From Ignavibacteriales bacterium UBA1304 (GTDB lineage Bacteria; Bacteroidota; Ignavibacteria; Ignavibacteriales; Ignavibacteriaceae): 64,000 bases of DNA. The notes under the pieces are model-generated. The model searched no databases and had not been told where the DNA came from. It saw only the letters and a program-made list of their open reading frames with translations. Below, piece by piece: positions 54,462 through 63,823 of this stretch. The translations under genes and the position numbers were made by a program. Location: assembly GCA_002307295.1 (NCBI GenBank), contig DBTY01000020.1, forward strand, positions 62,001 to 126,000. The letters run 5' to 3'. Every line of letters starts with the position of its first letter. The first letter of the stretch is position 1.

Positions 54462-54761
54462 ACTGATAAACTTAGTGATTTTTATTATTAAAATAGCGCT
54501 GCCGTTCAGTCGGCAAGGCCGGTTTTGGGAGCACGCGTTTTTATAATATCATTATGGAATATAAAATTATCGGGTGATTTTATAATAAATTAGGTTTATT
54601 TTACCAAAGTATTATAATAATTAAATAACCATATTAATATTTTATTATATTAATACAATTTAATAAATTAAAACGAACTTAAATAGCCGCTTGTGATATC
54701 CGGATAAAAAAACAAAATTCCGATTTACTTCGCTGCAGTAACAAATATATCTGAAAATAAA
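54462..54761. promoter_or_regulatory. divergent intergenic region with presumed promoters of both polysaccharide units
   Basis: Three hundred bases without a gene, very AT-rich in the middle (54590-54675). Since both flanking genes are read outwards, promoters for each must lie here. I see no unambiguous -35/-10 pair and no JUMPstart-like element. A small GCCG/CGGC hairpin lies at about 54501-54514. Confidence 0.4.
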
Positions 54762-55535
54762 ATGATTAAATTATCCGCAATTATAATTGCCAAAAACGAA
54801 GAAAGAAATATAGCGCGATGTATTGATAGCCTGTTTGGAGTTATAGACGAAATAGTTGTGTTTATTGATTCCGGCACGACTGATAATACTATTGATATTG
54901 TAAAGACATATCCAAATATTAAGCATCAGGTTGTCGAGTGGAAGGGCTATTCTGAAACAAAGAAGGCGGCGTTAAAAGAAACAAGCTCCAATTGGATATT
55001 CTGGATTGACGCAGACGAATGTATAACAAAAGAATTAAAAGAAGAGCTGAATGACTTTAAAAATTCTCAACCAGAGTATTTTGCATATAGTATTCCACGG
55101 AAAGCATTCTTTCTGGGTAAATGGATAAAACACAGCGGCTGGTATCCCGGCAGAGTAACAAGATTATTTAATAAAAAAGAAGTTTCATTTAGTCAGAATG
55201 ACGTACATGAACATCTTATTGTTAAAGGCGGAACGGGAGAACTAAAGCGCGATCTTGAGCATTATACCGATCCTTCGATTGAACATTATTTTTTGAAATT
55301 TAACAAGTATACGACGCTGGCGGCCGAAGAATTAAAAAAGAAAGGGAAGAAAGCCGGATTGTCTGATCTCCTTTTACGTCCGCTAAATATTTTCGTTAAA
55401 ATGTATTTAATAAAACTCGGTTTTCTTGACGGAGTTCACGGGTTTATTTTAGCTGTTTTTTCTTCCCTATATGTATTTACAAAATATTGTAAATTATGGG
55501 AATTAGACAATAATTCGAACATGAGGTTGAAATAA
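54762..55535 (+). CDS. glycosyltransferase family 2 (WaaE/KdtX-like)
   Basis: A 257-aa inverting GT-A enzyme. The start LSAIIIAKNEERNIARCIDSL, VVFIDSGTTDNTIDI and the metal-binding DADE (in WIFWIDADECIT) are clear. GWYPGRVTRLFNKKEV and VHEHLIVKGG are typical of the WaaE/LgtF group, which adds glucose or similar sugars to heptose in the lipopolysaccharide core. A C-terminal hydrophobic segment suggests membrane association. It stands divergent from the flippase gene and runs into nadK with a 7-bp gap. Confidence 0.92.
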   Translation: MIKLSAIIIAKNEERNIARCIDSLFGVIDEIVVFIDSGTTDNTIDIVKTYPNIKHQVVEWKGYSETKKAALKETSSNWIFWIDADECITKELKEELNDFKNSQPEYFAYSIPRKAFFLGKWIKHSGWYPGRVTRLFNKKEVSFSQNDVHEHLIVKGGTGELKRDLEHYTDPSIEHYFLKFNKYTTLAAEELKKKGKKAGLSDLLLRPLNIFVKMYLIKLGFLDGVHGFILAVFSSLYVFTKYCKLWELDNNSNMRLK

Positions 55536-55542
55536 TCATAGT

Positions 55543-56433
55543 ATGAAAATAGGGATAATTCCTAATATTACAATTAAAAATATAGCGGAAACGGTTGCGC
55601 TCTTTATTAATAAACTAAAAGCAAACAATCTTGAGTTTGTTATATGTAATTCCATTTCAGAATTTCCAGGAGCGTTTAGCTCGGAATTGAAGGAAACATG
55701 CATCTGCAATATAGAAACCGTATGCAGGCAAAGCGATATTGTCATATCATTCGGCGGAGACGGGACGCTTCTTTCGGCTGCATATTATGCGCAGTTTTTT
55801 AATAAGCCTGTTCTTGGCGTAAATTTTGGCAAGCTTGGTTTTCTTGCTGAGATAGATATAAATGAAATGGATTTGTTTATTGAAGAAATAAAAAATAACA
55901 AATATTCAATTGAAGAAAGAATAATTCTTGAAGGTGAAATTTCTTTTCTAAAGGACGATAAATTTTATGCTATCAACGATCTTGTAATAGAGAAAGGGGG
56001 CTGGACAAAAATGATCGAGCTGAAAGTCCATGTCGACGGCCAGTATGTAACTCAGTTTTCAGCAGATGGACTGATAGCCGCAACGCCGACCGGTTCAACC
56101 GGGTATTCGTTATCTGTCGGCGGCCCTGTTGTAAGCCCTAAGTGCGACGTAATTACATTAAGCCCAATTTCTCCGCATAGTTTAACAATGCGCCCAATTG
56201 TGCTGCCTGCCGAAAGCGAAATTACTGTTCAGGCTGGATCGTTATATAAGGAAATTCAAATAAGCAGCGACGGGCAAAGGGTTTATTTTGCGCCGCCTCC
56301 GGTAGAAATTAAAATAAGAAAAAGCCAAAATTTGCTTAAGCTTGTTCATATTTCATCTGCGAGTTATTTTGATATTCTACGGAACAAATTAATGTGGGGG
56401 CTTGACGTTAGGAATAAAACAAAATCTATTTAA
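55543..56433 (+). CDS. nadK: NAD kinase
   Basis: A 296-aa enzyme that phosphorylates NAD to NADP. The kinase motif GGDGTLL (71-77, catalytic Asp73) is followed by VNFGKLGFLAEI, VIEKGGWTKMIEL-like substrate strand, the TPTGSTGYSLSVGGP loop and the SPISPHSLTMRPIV block. All are as in the family and the length is typical. No Shine-Dalgarno is evident; the ATG preserves the KIGIIPN opening strand. It is followed by a thioredoxin-like gene after 8 bp. Confidence 0.96.
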   Translation: MKIGIIPNITIKNIAETVALFINKLKANNLEFVICNSISEFPGAFSSELKETCICNIETVCRQSDIVISFGGDGTLLSAAYYAQFFNKPVLGVNFGKLGFLAEIDINEMDLFIEEIKNNKYSIEERIILEGEISFLKDDKFYAINDLVIEKGGWTKMIELKVHVDGQYVTQFSADGLIAATPTGSTGYSLSVGGPVVSPKCDVITLSPISPHSLTMRPIVLPAESEITVQAGSLYKEIQISSDGQRVYFAPPPVEIKIRKSQNLLKLVHISSASYFDILRNKLMWGLDVRNKTKSI

Positions 56434-56441
56434 AGGAATAT

Positions 56442-56948
56442 ATGAAAAATATTTTATTGTTCTTTGTAATAGCCGCCGCTTCTAATATTCTGATTCTGGC
56501 ACAAGGGAAACAAACAACGCTGGACGAAAAAACGGGCAAAAGCATGTTCGTCGGCTCAGTCAACGTTAATGATTTTCAGGATACTGCCTACGCTGAATGG
56601 TGGAACTCCGGGTATGAGAATTACACGCCGGATTCTGTTCTACTTGGCAAATTAAATGGTAAACTCGACAGCGTTAGCATAACCATTGTAATGGGAACCT
56701 GGTGCAGCGATAGCCGCCGGGAAGTCCCCCGATTTTATAAAATACTCGATTTATTAAAATATCCGGCGGATAAGATAAAACTTATATGCGTAGATAGGAA
56801 AAAGAAGGCGTTAAAAGAAGAATCAGACAGTTTAGAAATAGAATTAGTCCCTACGTTTATTTTTTATCGGCAACAGGAAGAGATAGGCCGGATCATTGAA
56901 AGTCCTGAAGCGAGCTTAGAATCAGATATGCTGGAAATAACGGAGTAA
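56442..56948 (+). CDS. exported thioredoxin-like protein with CxxS motif
   Basis: A 168-aa protein with a signal peptide (about 1-20, ending ILILAQ). The thioredoxin fold shows strand ITIVMGTWCSDSRREVPRF and cis-proline segment ELVPTFIFY. The active site is Cys88-Ser-Asp-Ser91, so the second Cys of the usual CxxC is replaced by Ser. Disulfide reduction by the standard dithiol route is therefore unlikely; a monothiol, isomerase-like or binding role is possible. AAGGA precedes the ATG. It lies between nadK and bamD. Confidence 0.85.
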   Translation: MKNILLFFVIAAASNILILAQGKQTTLDEKTGKSMFVGSVNVNDFQDTAYAEWWNSGYENYTPDSVLLGKLNGKLDSVSITIVMGTWCSDSRREVPRFYKILDLLKYPADKIKLICVDRKKKALKEESDSLEIELVPTFIFYRQQEEIGRIIESPEASLESDMLEITE

Positions 56949-57048
56949 ATCTGTATAGCCTCATACTTTATGCGCCTAAATTTTACCTTTGACGATGGGG
57001 TTATTTTTCATATTTTTAATAATTATTATTCACCAAATAAAGAAATCG

Positions 57049-57813
57049 ATGAAGTATTATTTAATTTCAGCTTTATTTCTTGCTGTTTTATTAACAGGAT
57101 GCAGCAGCACGCTTGACACTTCTAATTTTTCGCCGGATGAAAGGCTTAAGTACGCTATTAAACTATATGACGAAAAGTCGTATGAAGAAGCTGTAAATGA
57201 GTTTCAGACTATAGTGTTACAGTATCCGGGGAGTAAAATTGTTGATGACGCTCAGTATTATTTGGGAATGACAAGATATAAAAGAAAAGAATACATACTT
57301 GCCGCTTTTGAATTTAGCAAACTAATTAAAAATATGCCAGCCAGCGAATTTGTACCAACTTCGCAATATATGCTTGCCGACTGCTATTACTTATTATCTC
57401 CTATGTATTCGTTAGATCAGAAATATACAAAAAAGAGCATAGAAGAATTTCAGTCTTTTGTGGACTTTTTCCCGACAAACGAAAAAGTTGCCGAAGCTGA
57501 GAAAAAAATTGTTTTGCTAAACGAAAAGCTTGCCGAAAAAGCTTATAATTCAGCATACATATATGAAAAATTAGAATATTATATTGCGGCTACGATGTAT
57601 TGCGATGTTGTAATAGATACGTATCATGATACAAAATTTGCTCCGCTTGCAATGAACAAGAAAATATATATCCTCATAGAGCGTAAAAAGACCGGAGACG
57701 CTGTTGAAGAAATAGATAAATTTTTAGAAAAATATCCTAATGACAGTAATGTTGAAACGCTTAAGAAATTAAAAACTACGCTTACGACTCAAACTGTAAC
57801 TACAAAGGACTAA
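57049..57813 (+). CDS. bamD: BamD-like outer membrane assembly lipoprotein
   Basis: A 254-aa lipoprotein of the BAM complex that inserts outer-membrane proteins. The signal ends in LLTGC (Cys18), then TPR-like repeats follow: YAIKLYDEKSYEEAVNEFQTIVLQYPGSKIVDDAQYYLGM and four more of the same length. I place the start at 57049 (MKYYLISALFLAVL), since it gives a proper lipoprotein signal; an in-frame TTG at 56989 would add a second hydrophobic stretch. The stop overlaps the ATG of the next gene by one base. Confidence 0.9.
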   Translation: MKYYLISALFLAVLLTGCSSTLDTSNFSPDERLKYAIKLYDEKSYEEAVNEFQTIVLQYPGSKIVDDAQYYLGMTRYKRKEYILAAFEFSKLIKNMPASEFVPTSQYMLADCYYLLSPMYSLDQKYTKKSIEEFQSFVDFFPTNEKVAEAEKKIVLLNEKLAEKAYNSAYIYEKLEYYIAATMYCDVVIDTYHDTKFAPLAMNKKIYILIERKKTGDAVEEIDKFLEKYPNDSNVETLKKLKTTLTTQTVTTKD

Positions 57814-58289
57814 TGGAACAAAGCAAAAAAGTCAGCGATTCGATAATAACAATGACTGAATTGGTTCTTCCAAACTCCACAAATCAGTTGGGCAATCTAT
57901 TGGGCGGTCAATTGATGTTTTGGGTAGATATATGCGCGGCATTGTGCGCCGCAAAACATAATCAAAGAGTATGCGTTACGGCTTCGGTTGATAGTATTGA
58001 TTTTCATCATCCAATTAAATTGGGCGACGCGGTTACTCTTACGGCTACTGTAAACCGGGTTTTTAGCACTTCGCTTGAGGTAGGCGTAAAAGTATATGCC
58101 GAATCTTTTAAAGACGGAACAAGACTATACACAAATACCGCTTATCTTACATTTGTGGGCGTGGATAATAACTGCAAACCCGTTAAGGCAATAAATGTTA
58201 TTCCTGAAACAGATGAAGAAAAACTTCGTTATGATGAAGCTCTTAAAAGGAGAGAAAACAGGCTTAAGAATAGAACTATTAGCAATTAG
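57813..58289 (+). CDS. acyl-CoA thioesterase (hotdog fold, YciA/BACH type)
   Basis: A 158-aa single hotdog-domain thioesterase. The segment VLPNSTNQLGNLLGGQLMFWVDICAALCA contains the Asn/Asp and Gly-Gly region of the active site on the long helix. The strand VTASVDSIDFHHPIKLGDAVTLTATVNRV follows. It would hydrolyse acyl-CoA to free acid and CoA; chain length preference is unknown. It is coupled to bamD by a 1-bp overlap, and its last 59 bp are overlapped by the start of the FG-GAP gene. Confidence 0.93.
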   Translation: MEQSKKVSDSIITMTELVLPNSTNQLGNLLGGQLMFWVDICAALCAAKHNQRVCVTASVDSIDFHHPIKLGDAVTLTATVNRVFSTSLEVGVKVYAESFKDGTRLYTNTAYLTFVGVDNNCKPVKAINVIPETDEEKLRYDEALKRRENRLKNRTISN

Positions 58290-60375
58290 TTTTGTAGTTC
58301 TTACAGCTCCGCTTTTTAATTTATTCCCGCAAGTTCCAATCAATGGATTTTGTAAATTTAATTCTTATAAGGTTGAACCCGGATTTGAAGGAATTTTTGC
58401 TACAAATTTTAATAACGATAGCTATACCGATTTAATATTATATAACTCCCTAAAGAAAAAAGCAGCTATTTATTCCGGCGAACAAAACGGCAGCTTTACG
58501 CGTAAGAAAATAAACAACCTTCCTTTTGAAATAAACAATATTCAGAATATAACGGATAAAAATAATTTGCCTGTCCGGCAGATTGTGGTTTCCCGTAAGT
58601 CGCGTAAACTTGCCATAGCGCGTATTAGTTCTACCGGTAGTATTAACATCTCAAATATGACTAAACTTAATTCTTATCCGGAAAATGTTAGCTATGCCGA
58701 CGTTAATAATGACGGCAAACAGGAAGTCCTTATTTCAGGCGGAGGATATGAAGGGCTTTCGCTGTTTTGGGAAGGCTCGTCCGGCTTTAGCGAGCAAAAA
58801 ATAGCAAGACAAACAAGTTTTTCTCAATCGGTTTTTTGCGATTTAAATAACGACGGTTTTGCCGATATAGCCGCTTTTAATTTGCTGTCTAAAAAATTAG
58901 TTTTTTATTACAATGATTCCCGCGGCGACTTTAGAGAAACCCGTAATATTCAATTTGATAAACGTATTACTCTTTTGCAATCAGTAAACCTGAATTTTGA
59001 CGCTTATCAGGATTTGGCTTACGCTAAGGGAAACTCTATTAATATTTTGTTCGGAGACAGCGTATCTTCATATAATTCTTATTTATCCATTCACACAAAA
59101 TATAAACCGGATAAATTTGTATTTGGCGATTTTAACAAAGACGGTAAAATGGATATCGCTTATATAAACGTAAAAGATTCCATCCTGTCTATTTTTTACG
59201 CAAAAGATAAGCGTCAGTTTTATCCCGAAGTATTGTATTTCCAAAAGGAAGGGATTGTAAATCTTATTCCCTATTATAGCAAGTATATTGACGGACTTAC
59301 AGCGCTAAGCAAAAATGGGTACGTCTATACTCTTGTTAAAATGACTGCAAATTTTGACGACGTAAAATTATCAATAGGCGTTAAGCCGGGACTTCTTGGG
59401 TGTTTTGATAAAAATAATAACGGCATATGGGATATTTGTTATGTGGATGAATTTACAAAAACGCTTAACTTAATTGTACGTAATAATTCCGGAATTCCGT
59501 CGTTGTTTTATTCGGTTAAACTATATCAGCTGCCAAATAAAATTGAAATTGATAATTCGGGAAAGCGAGTTAAAACATTTTATTGTTACACGACCGATAA
59601 AAAATTAATTGAACAAATTCGAATTGATTTTTATAAAAACACTATAGAACATAACAACATTTATGTTCCAGGCGATATTAAAGACCTTAAAATTAGACGG
59701 GAAGGGGATAAGCCAAACGCTAATATCTATGTAGCATATCAAAAAAATAACGCGTTGGGATTTGCTCAGTATGAGTACAAAGATTTTCATTATGTTATTT
59801 CCGATAATTATGGTTTGGTTAACTCCATTTATGACGCAAAAATCTATCTTAATAAAAATAATATTTGTTACGCCTGGTATTGGAAAAATAATAAAATTGT
59901 TCTGGCAAAAATATCAGTCGGCAACAAACCAATTGTGGAAGATATTGCGGCCATGAGCGCAAAGAATATTTATGGTATAGCTTCTTTGCCCGTTGATGCG
60001 CTAAACATGGAAAATGAATCATTGGTGGCTTTTTTTAATCAGGGGGGAGAAAATTCGGTTATAATAAACTCAGATAAAATGACGCGTCTGATAAAATCCG
60101 ACAAAGTTCCTGTCGTTCTAAACTCTCTGACTGTAAAAAAGTATTTTGTCGGCGAAGGAAGATTTAATAAATTAAAGAAGATATTTATTTACGTTCCTAA
60201 CCAAAGTTCGGTATACGTTTTGGACTTTCTTAAAAAGGGGAAAAGTTTAATTTTTACTAAGCTAATAAACGCCGCTAATATAGATGATTTCTTTATAAAA
60301 AACATGAATGGAAAAGATTTCCATATCATTTATACCGACGGCAACGAACACAATATAAGAATCAAAAAAATATGA
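58231..60375 (+). CDS. exported FG-GAP/VCBS repeat protein
   Basis: A roughly 714-aa secreted protein (from this start) of unknown function. An N-terminal hydrophobic stretch (LLAISFVVLTAPLFNLF after a basic region) acts as signal peptide. At least five calcium-type FG-GAP repeats follow, seen as ADVNNDGKQEVL, CDLNNDGFADIA, LNFDAYQDLAY, GDFNKDGKMDIAY and CFDKNNNGIWDI, so the N-terminal two-thirds should form a beta-propeller. No T9SS sorting domain is present at the C-terminus. The start is uncertain between ATGs at 58231 and 58234; both lie inside the thioesterase gene. It overlaps the next gene by 4 bp. Confidence 0.8.
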   Translation: MMKLLKGEKTGLRIELLAISFVVLTAPLFNLFPQVPINGFCKFNSYKVEPGFEGIFATNFNNDSYTDLILYNSLKKKAAIYSGEQNGSFTRKKINNLPFEINNIQNITDKNNLPVRQIVVSRKSRKLAIARISSTGSINISNMTKLNSYPENVSYADVNNDGKQEVLISGGGYEGLSLFWEGSSGFSEQKIARQTSFSQSVFCDLNNDGFADIAAFNLLSKKLVFYYNDSRGDFRETRNIQFDKRITLLQSVNLNFDAYQDLAYAKGNSINILFGDSVSSYNSYLSIHTKYKPDKFVFGDFNKDGKMDIAYINVKDSILSIFYAKDKRQFYPEVLYFQKEGIVNLIPYYSKYIDGLTALSKNGYVYTLVKMTANFDDVKLSIGVKPGLLGCFDKNNNGIWDICYVDEFTKTLNLIVRNNSGIPSLFYSVKLYQLPNKIEIDNSGKRVKTFYCYTTDKKLIEQIRIDFYKNTIEHNNIYVPGDIKDLKIRREGDKPNANIYVAYQKNNALGFAQYEYKDFHYVISDNYGLVNSIYDAKIYLNKNNICYAWYWKNNKIVLAKISVGNKPIVEDIAAMSAKNIYGIASLPVDALNMENESLVAFFNQGGENSVIINSDKMTRLIKSDKVPVVLNSLTVKKYFVGEGRFNKLKKIFIYVPNQSSVYVLDFLKKGKSLIFTKLINAANIDDFFIKNMNGKDFHIIYTDGNEHNIRIKKI

Positions 60376-62036
60376 AAACAATTTTGAAGCTTTCTTTGCT
60401 GGTAATGCTCTGTTATGCGCAAATATTTGCACAGAGTTATGATAAAAATAAACTTGATTCGCTGTTCAATGCCTATACCGCTATTAGAACGCAAAAAACA
60501 TTAAAAACAAATACGGTATCCGGCGCTAAACTGCCGGTAAAATGCGCAATGCCTTTGGCGGCGGAAATAAAAATAAATCTTAATAATTTCAACGCGGTTC
60601 AAAAAGCTGTTCTCAAACCGTTGTTAGACAGGCCGCAGATGCAAACAAGCATAGTTTCTCCTCAGAAGCATTATAGAATTTATTATGATACTACAGGGTA
60701 TAATGCTCCCGGTTATAGCGTAACGGACTTTGCCATAGCTCTTGATTCGGCATATAATTTTGAAATTAATTATCTTGGTTATCCTCCGGCTCCGGTTAAC
60801 AGCGCTACTAACGGAGATGATTATTACGACATCTTCGTAGTAAATTTAGGCGACGAATATGGCGAGACAGACTTAGAAGATAATATCACTCCAAGCACAT
60901 ACTACACATATATGAAAATAGATAATGATTTTGCCGGTTTCCCTACGACCGGAATAAACGCTGCAAGAGTGACGGCCGCTCACGAATACCATCACGGCAT
61001 ACAGCTTGGAAATTATATTTACAGATCTGCGGATTTGTTCTTTCATGAACTAACCTCTACTTCAATGGAAGAATTTGTTTATAATACTGTCAACGATTAT
61101 TATAACTATATGTCTAATTATTTTCAAAATCCGTCAAGGAGCTTTTCGGAAAATAACACTTCATACGGAGACGGATACGATCTTGCAATATGGAATATTT
61201 TCCAGAAAGAAAAATTTGGTTTTGACGTAATTAAACGGGAATGGGAGCTAATGAGGCAGTATCGTGCTATTAAAGCTATTGATATGACTTTGAAAGAGCA
61301 AAACGCGACATTTATTGAGCAGTATAACGTATTTGGGTTATGGTGCTATTTTACAAAAAGCAGAAGCGTTGCAAATAAGTATTTCCCGGAAGCGGCAAAT
61401 TACCCGTTAATCAAGACTAACGCCAACTACTACATGGCTCCTCCGTCTACTACTGATATTAGTATGACTTCTTATGCGGCTTCCAATAATTATCTGAATA
61501 TAATGAATACTTCGGCAATGGATACGCTGATGATAGTTGTTACCAACGGAGACGTACAGGCCGCTGTTGCAAGCTCCGACTCAACGGAAAGCTGCGCGTT
61601 TAGTTTAAGCAATTCCAGCCGGTCGGGTTATTCGCAGATAAGCTCCTCATATTACACTAAATTAACTCCGGCCGATAATCTTTATTATTGGCTCCAGAGC
61701 GGAATATTAAATAATGTAATTTTAGATGGAAATATTGTAAGCAGCCTTGCCAATATTGATTATCCTTTTCCATCGCCGTTTAGTTACAAAAAGAATTCGC
61801 AGATATATATGCCTGTAACAAATTCCGAAGTCGGCGTAGTGGATTTTAATATTTATTCTCCGTCTATGAAACTGGTTTATTCATCATCTCAGCAGGTAAA
61901 GAAATATTTGAATAATAAAGTAATTCAATGGAACGGTCTTGATAAAGACGGCAATAAATTAGCTTCTGGCGTGTATATTTACGCTATCAGAGCCGCAGGC
62001 GAAACCCTTAAAGGCAAGCTGGTAATTGTTAAATAG
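60372..62036 (+). CDS. secreted HEXXH metalloprotease-like protein with T9SS-type C-terminal domain (copy 1)
   Basis: A 554-aa exported protein. The signal peptide ends near IFAQ (about 21). The zinc motif AAHEYHHGIQ has HEYHH at 204-208; HELTSTSMEEF (about 225-235) supplies a candidate third ligand Glu. The whole resembles the MXAN_6640-type putative metalloproteases. The C-terminal 90 residues (PFPSPFSYKKNSQIYMPV, WNGLDKDGNKLASGVYIYAI, KGKLVIVK) form a FlgD-like sorting domain of the type IX secretion kind. It overlaps the FG-GAP gene by 4 bp and is followed 80 bp later by a paralogue. Confidence 0.87.
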   Translation: MKTILKLSLLVMLCYAQIFAQSYDKNKLDSLFNAYTAIRTQKTLKTNTVSGAKLPVKCAMPLAAEIKINLNNFNAVQKAVLKPLLDRPQMQTSIVSPQKHYRIYYDTTGYNAPGYSVTDFAIALDSAYNFEINYLGYPPAPVNSATNGDDYYDIFVVNLGDEYGETDLEDNITPSTYYTYMKIDNDFAGFPTTGINAARVTAAHEYHHGIQLGNYIYRSADLFFHELTSTSMEEFVYNTVNDYYNYMSNYFQNPSRSFSENNTSYGDGYDLAIWNIFQKEKFGFDVIKREWELMRQYRAIKAIDMTLKEQNATFIEQYNVFGLWCYFTKSRSVANKYFPEAANYPLIKTNANYYMAPPSTTDISMTSYAASNNYLNIMNTSAMDTLMIVVTNGDVQAAVASSDSTESCAFSLSNSSRSGYSQISSSYYTKLTPADNLYYWLQSGILNNVILDGNIVSSLANIDYPFPSPFSYKKNSQIYMPVTNSEVGVVDFNIYSPSMKLVYSSSQQVKKYLNNKVIQWNGLDKDGNKLASGVYIYAIRAAGETLKGKLVIVK

Positions 62037-62116
62037 CCGGCTAATTATATTAAGAAGGGGGTAATTGTGTCATTATTATACGGGCGTAAAAGACCCTATT
62101 TGCGGAGCTCTTGAAT

Positions 62117-63784
62117 ATGAAAAAATTTTTAAAACTGATTTTGGTCTCAGTTGTATTTAGCTTTCAAATATTTGCGCAGAACTATACTAAAAATCAGCTC
62201 GATTCTTTGTTCAACAGATTCGTAGCTCTAAATACTTATAATGTAAATAGGGCAAAACTATTATCAGTTCGCGAGAAGCCTGTAAAGTGTCTTACTTCTT
62301 TAGCTGTTGAAGTAGTAAGAAATTTTAATAATTTTACCTCATATCAACAGAGTATTCTAAAACCGTTAACAGAAAGACCAAGCCTTAATACAAGCGTTAT
62401 TACTCCGCAGCGACATTTTAAAATACATTATGACAGCGCTGGTTATAATGCGCCTACTTATAGCGTTCCAGAGCTTGCCGAGGCTCTTGACTCTGCTTAT
62501 AATTTCGAGATTAATTATTTGGGCTATCCTCCGCCTCCATCTGACGATACGGCTGGCGGCGATAGTTTATATGATGTTTATGTAACTTCGGCCTTTGGCG
62601 GCTATGGATGCACGACTCCCGAGATTTTTACCGGAGAAACCTGCACGACTTATATGAAGATAAGAAATGATTTTTCAGACTCTTTAATATACCGCACGCT
62701 TGGCATAAATGCCGCAAGAGTAACCGTAGCTCATGAATTCCATCATGCAATACAAATGGGCGAATATGTTTATAGATATGCCGACCGTTATTTTCATGAG
62801 TTAACTTCAACGTCAATGGAAGAATTTGTCTTTAATACTATTAATGATTATTACCAATATTTGGGTAATTATTTCAATCAGCCCTCAAGGTGTTTTGCAG
62901 AAAACAGAGTAGATGAAAACAACGACGGTTATGATCTTGCCATCTGGAACATCTTCCAGAAAGAAAAATTTGGATTTGGCATTATTAAGCGCGAGTGGGA
63001 ACTAATGAAGGAACACAGGGCAATTGAAGCGATAGATATGGCTCTGAAAGAACAGAATACTACATTCATAGAGCAGTATAATGTTTTTGGATTGTGGTGT
63101 TATTTTACAAACATAAGAAGCGTTCCCGGTTCGTATTTTCCTGATGCGGCAAATTACCCGTTGATTATTCCAGGGCTGAATTGCCAGATGTACTCGTCCT
63201 TAAATTTAGATATGAACGCCTATGTGGCGTCCAATAATTATATAAATATAATAAATGTTCCGCGGTTAGATACGCTTATGATGCTGATTACAAACGGCGA
63301 TGTGCAAAAGGCGATAGATAATACGAATTCAACAGAAACATTTTCATTTGGTTTATACAATACAAATCAGACGGGGGCTGTACAGATAAGTCCTGCTTAT
63401 TATGCTAAACTTAGTTTGGCGGCTAATCCATATTTTTGGTCGTTGGGCGGAATATTAAATAACAAAATTCTTGACGGAAATAGCGAAACCGGGCATCCTA
63501 AAATTGAATATGTTTATCCATCTCCATTTAATTATAAAAAGAACTCAATGATCTATTTCCCAATTACAAACTTAGAAGCCGGAGTTGTAGACCTTTATGT
63601 CTATTCGTCTTCAATGAAGCTTGTATATTCGTCATCGCAACAGGTAACTAAGTATCTGAACAATAAAATAATTCATTGGAACGCTTTTGATAAGGATGGA
63701 AATAAATTGCCGACAGGAGTATACATATACGCTATCAAAACTGCGGATGAAACATTAAAAGGCAAGTTTGTTATTATTAAATAA
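62117..63784 (+). CDS. secreted HEXXH metalloprotease-like protein with T9SS-type C-terminal domain (copy 2)
   Basis: A 555-aa paralogue of the preceding gene, collinear throughout. The signal peptide ends near IFAQ; the zinc motif is VAHEFHHAIQ (HEFHH at 206-210), again followed by HELTSTSMEEF. Long identical stretches such as YDLAIWNIFQKEKFGF show tandem duplication, while the segments near 140-190 and 340-460 have drifted. The C-terminal FlgD-like sorting domain is kept (GNKLPTGVYIYAI, KGKFVIIK). I use the ATG at 62117; an in-frame TTG at 62111 is too close to the GGAG at 62104. Confidence 0.87.
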   Translation: MKKFLKLILVSVVFSFQIFAQNYTKNQLDSLFNRFVALNTYNVNRAKLLSVREKPVKCLTSLAVEVVRNFNNFTSYQQSILKPLTERPSLNTSVITPQRHFKIHYDSAGYNAPTYSVPELAEALDSAYNFEINYLGYPPPPSDDTAGGDSLYDVYVTSAFGGYGCTTPEIFTGETCTTYMKIRNDFSDSLIYRTLGINAARVTVAHEFHHAIQMGEYVYRYADRYFHELTSTSMEEFVFNTINDYYQYLGNYFNQPSRCFAENRVDENNDGYDLAIWNIFQKEKFGFGIIKREWELMKEHRAIEAIDMALKEQNTTFIEQYNVFGLWCYFTNIRSVPGSYFPDAANYPLIIPGLNCQMYSSLNLDMNAYVASNNYINIINVPRLDTLMMLITNGDVQKAIDNTNSTETFSFGLYNTNQTGAVQISPAYYAKLSLAANPYFWSLGGILNNKILDGNSETGHPKIEYVYPSPFNYKKNSMIYFPITNLEAGVVDLYVYSSSMKLVYSSSQQVTKYLNNKIIHWNAFDKDGNKLPTGVYIYAIKTADETLKGKFVIIK

Positions 63785-63823
63785 TTAAATGCAATTTTTA
63801 TTTATATTGTACAATTCTAATTA

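Noticed and set aside
56989..57048. Longer BamD starting at TTG 56989
   Set aside because: The added residues form a second hydrophobic stretch that would spoil the lipoprotein signal beginning at 57049.
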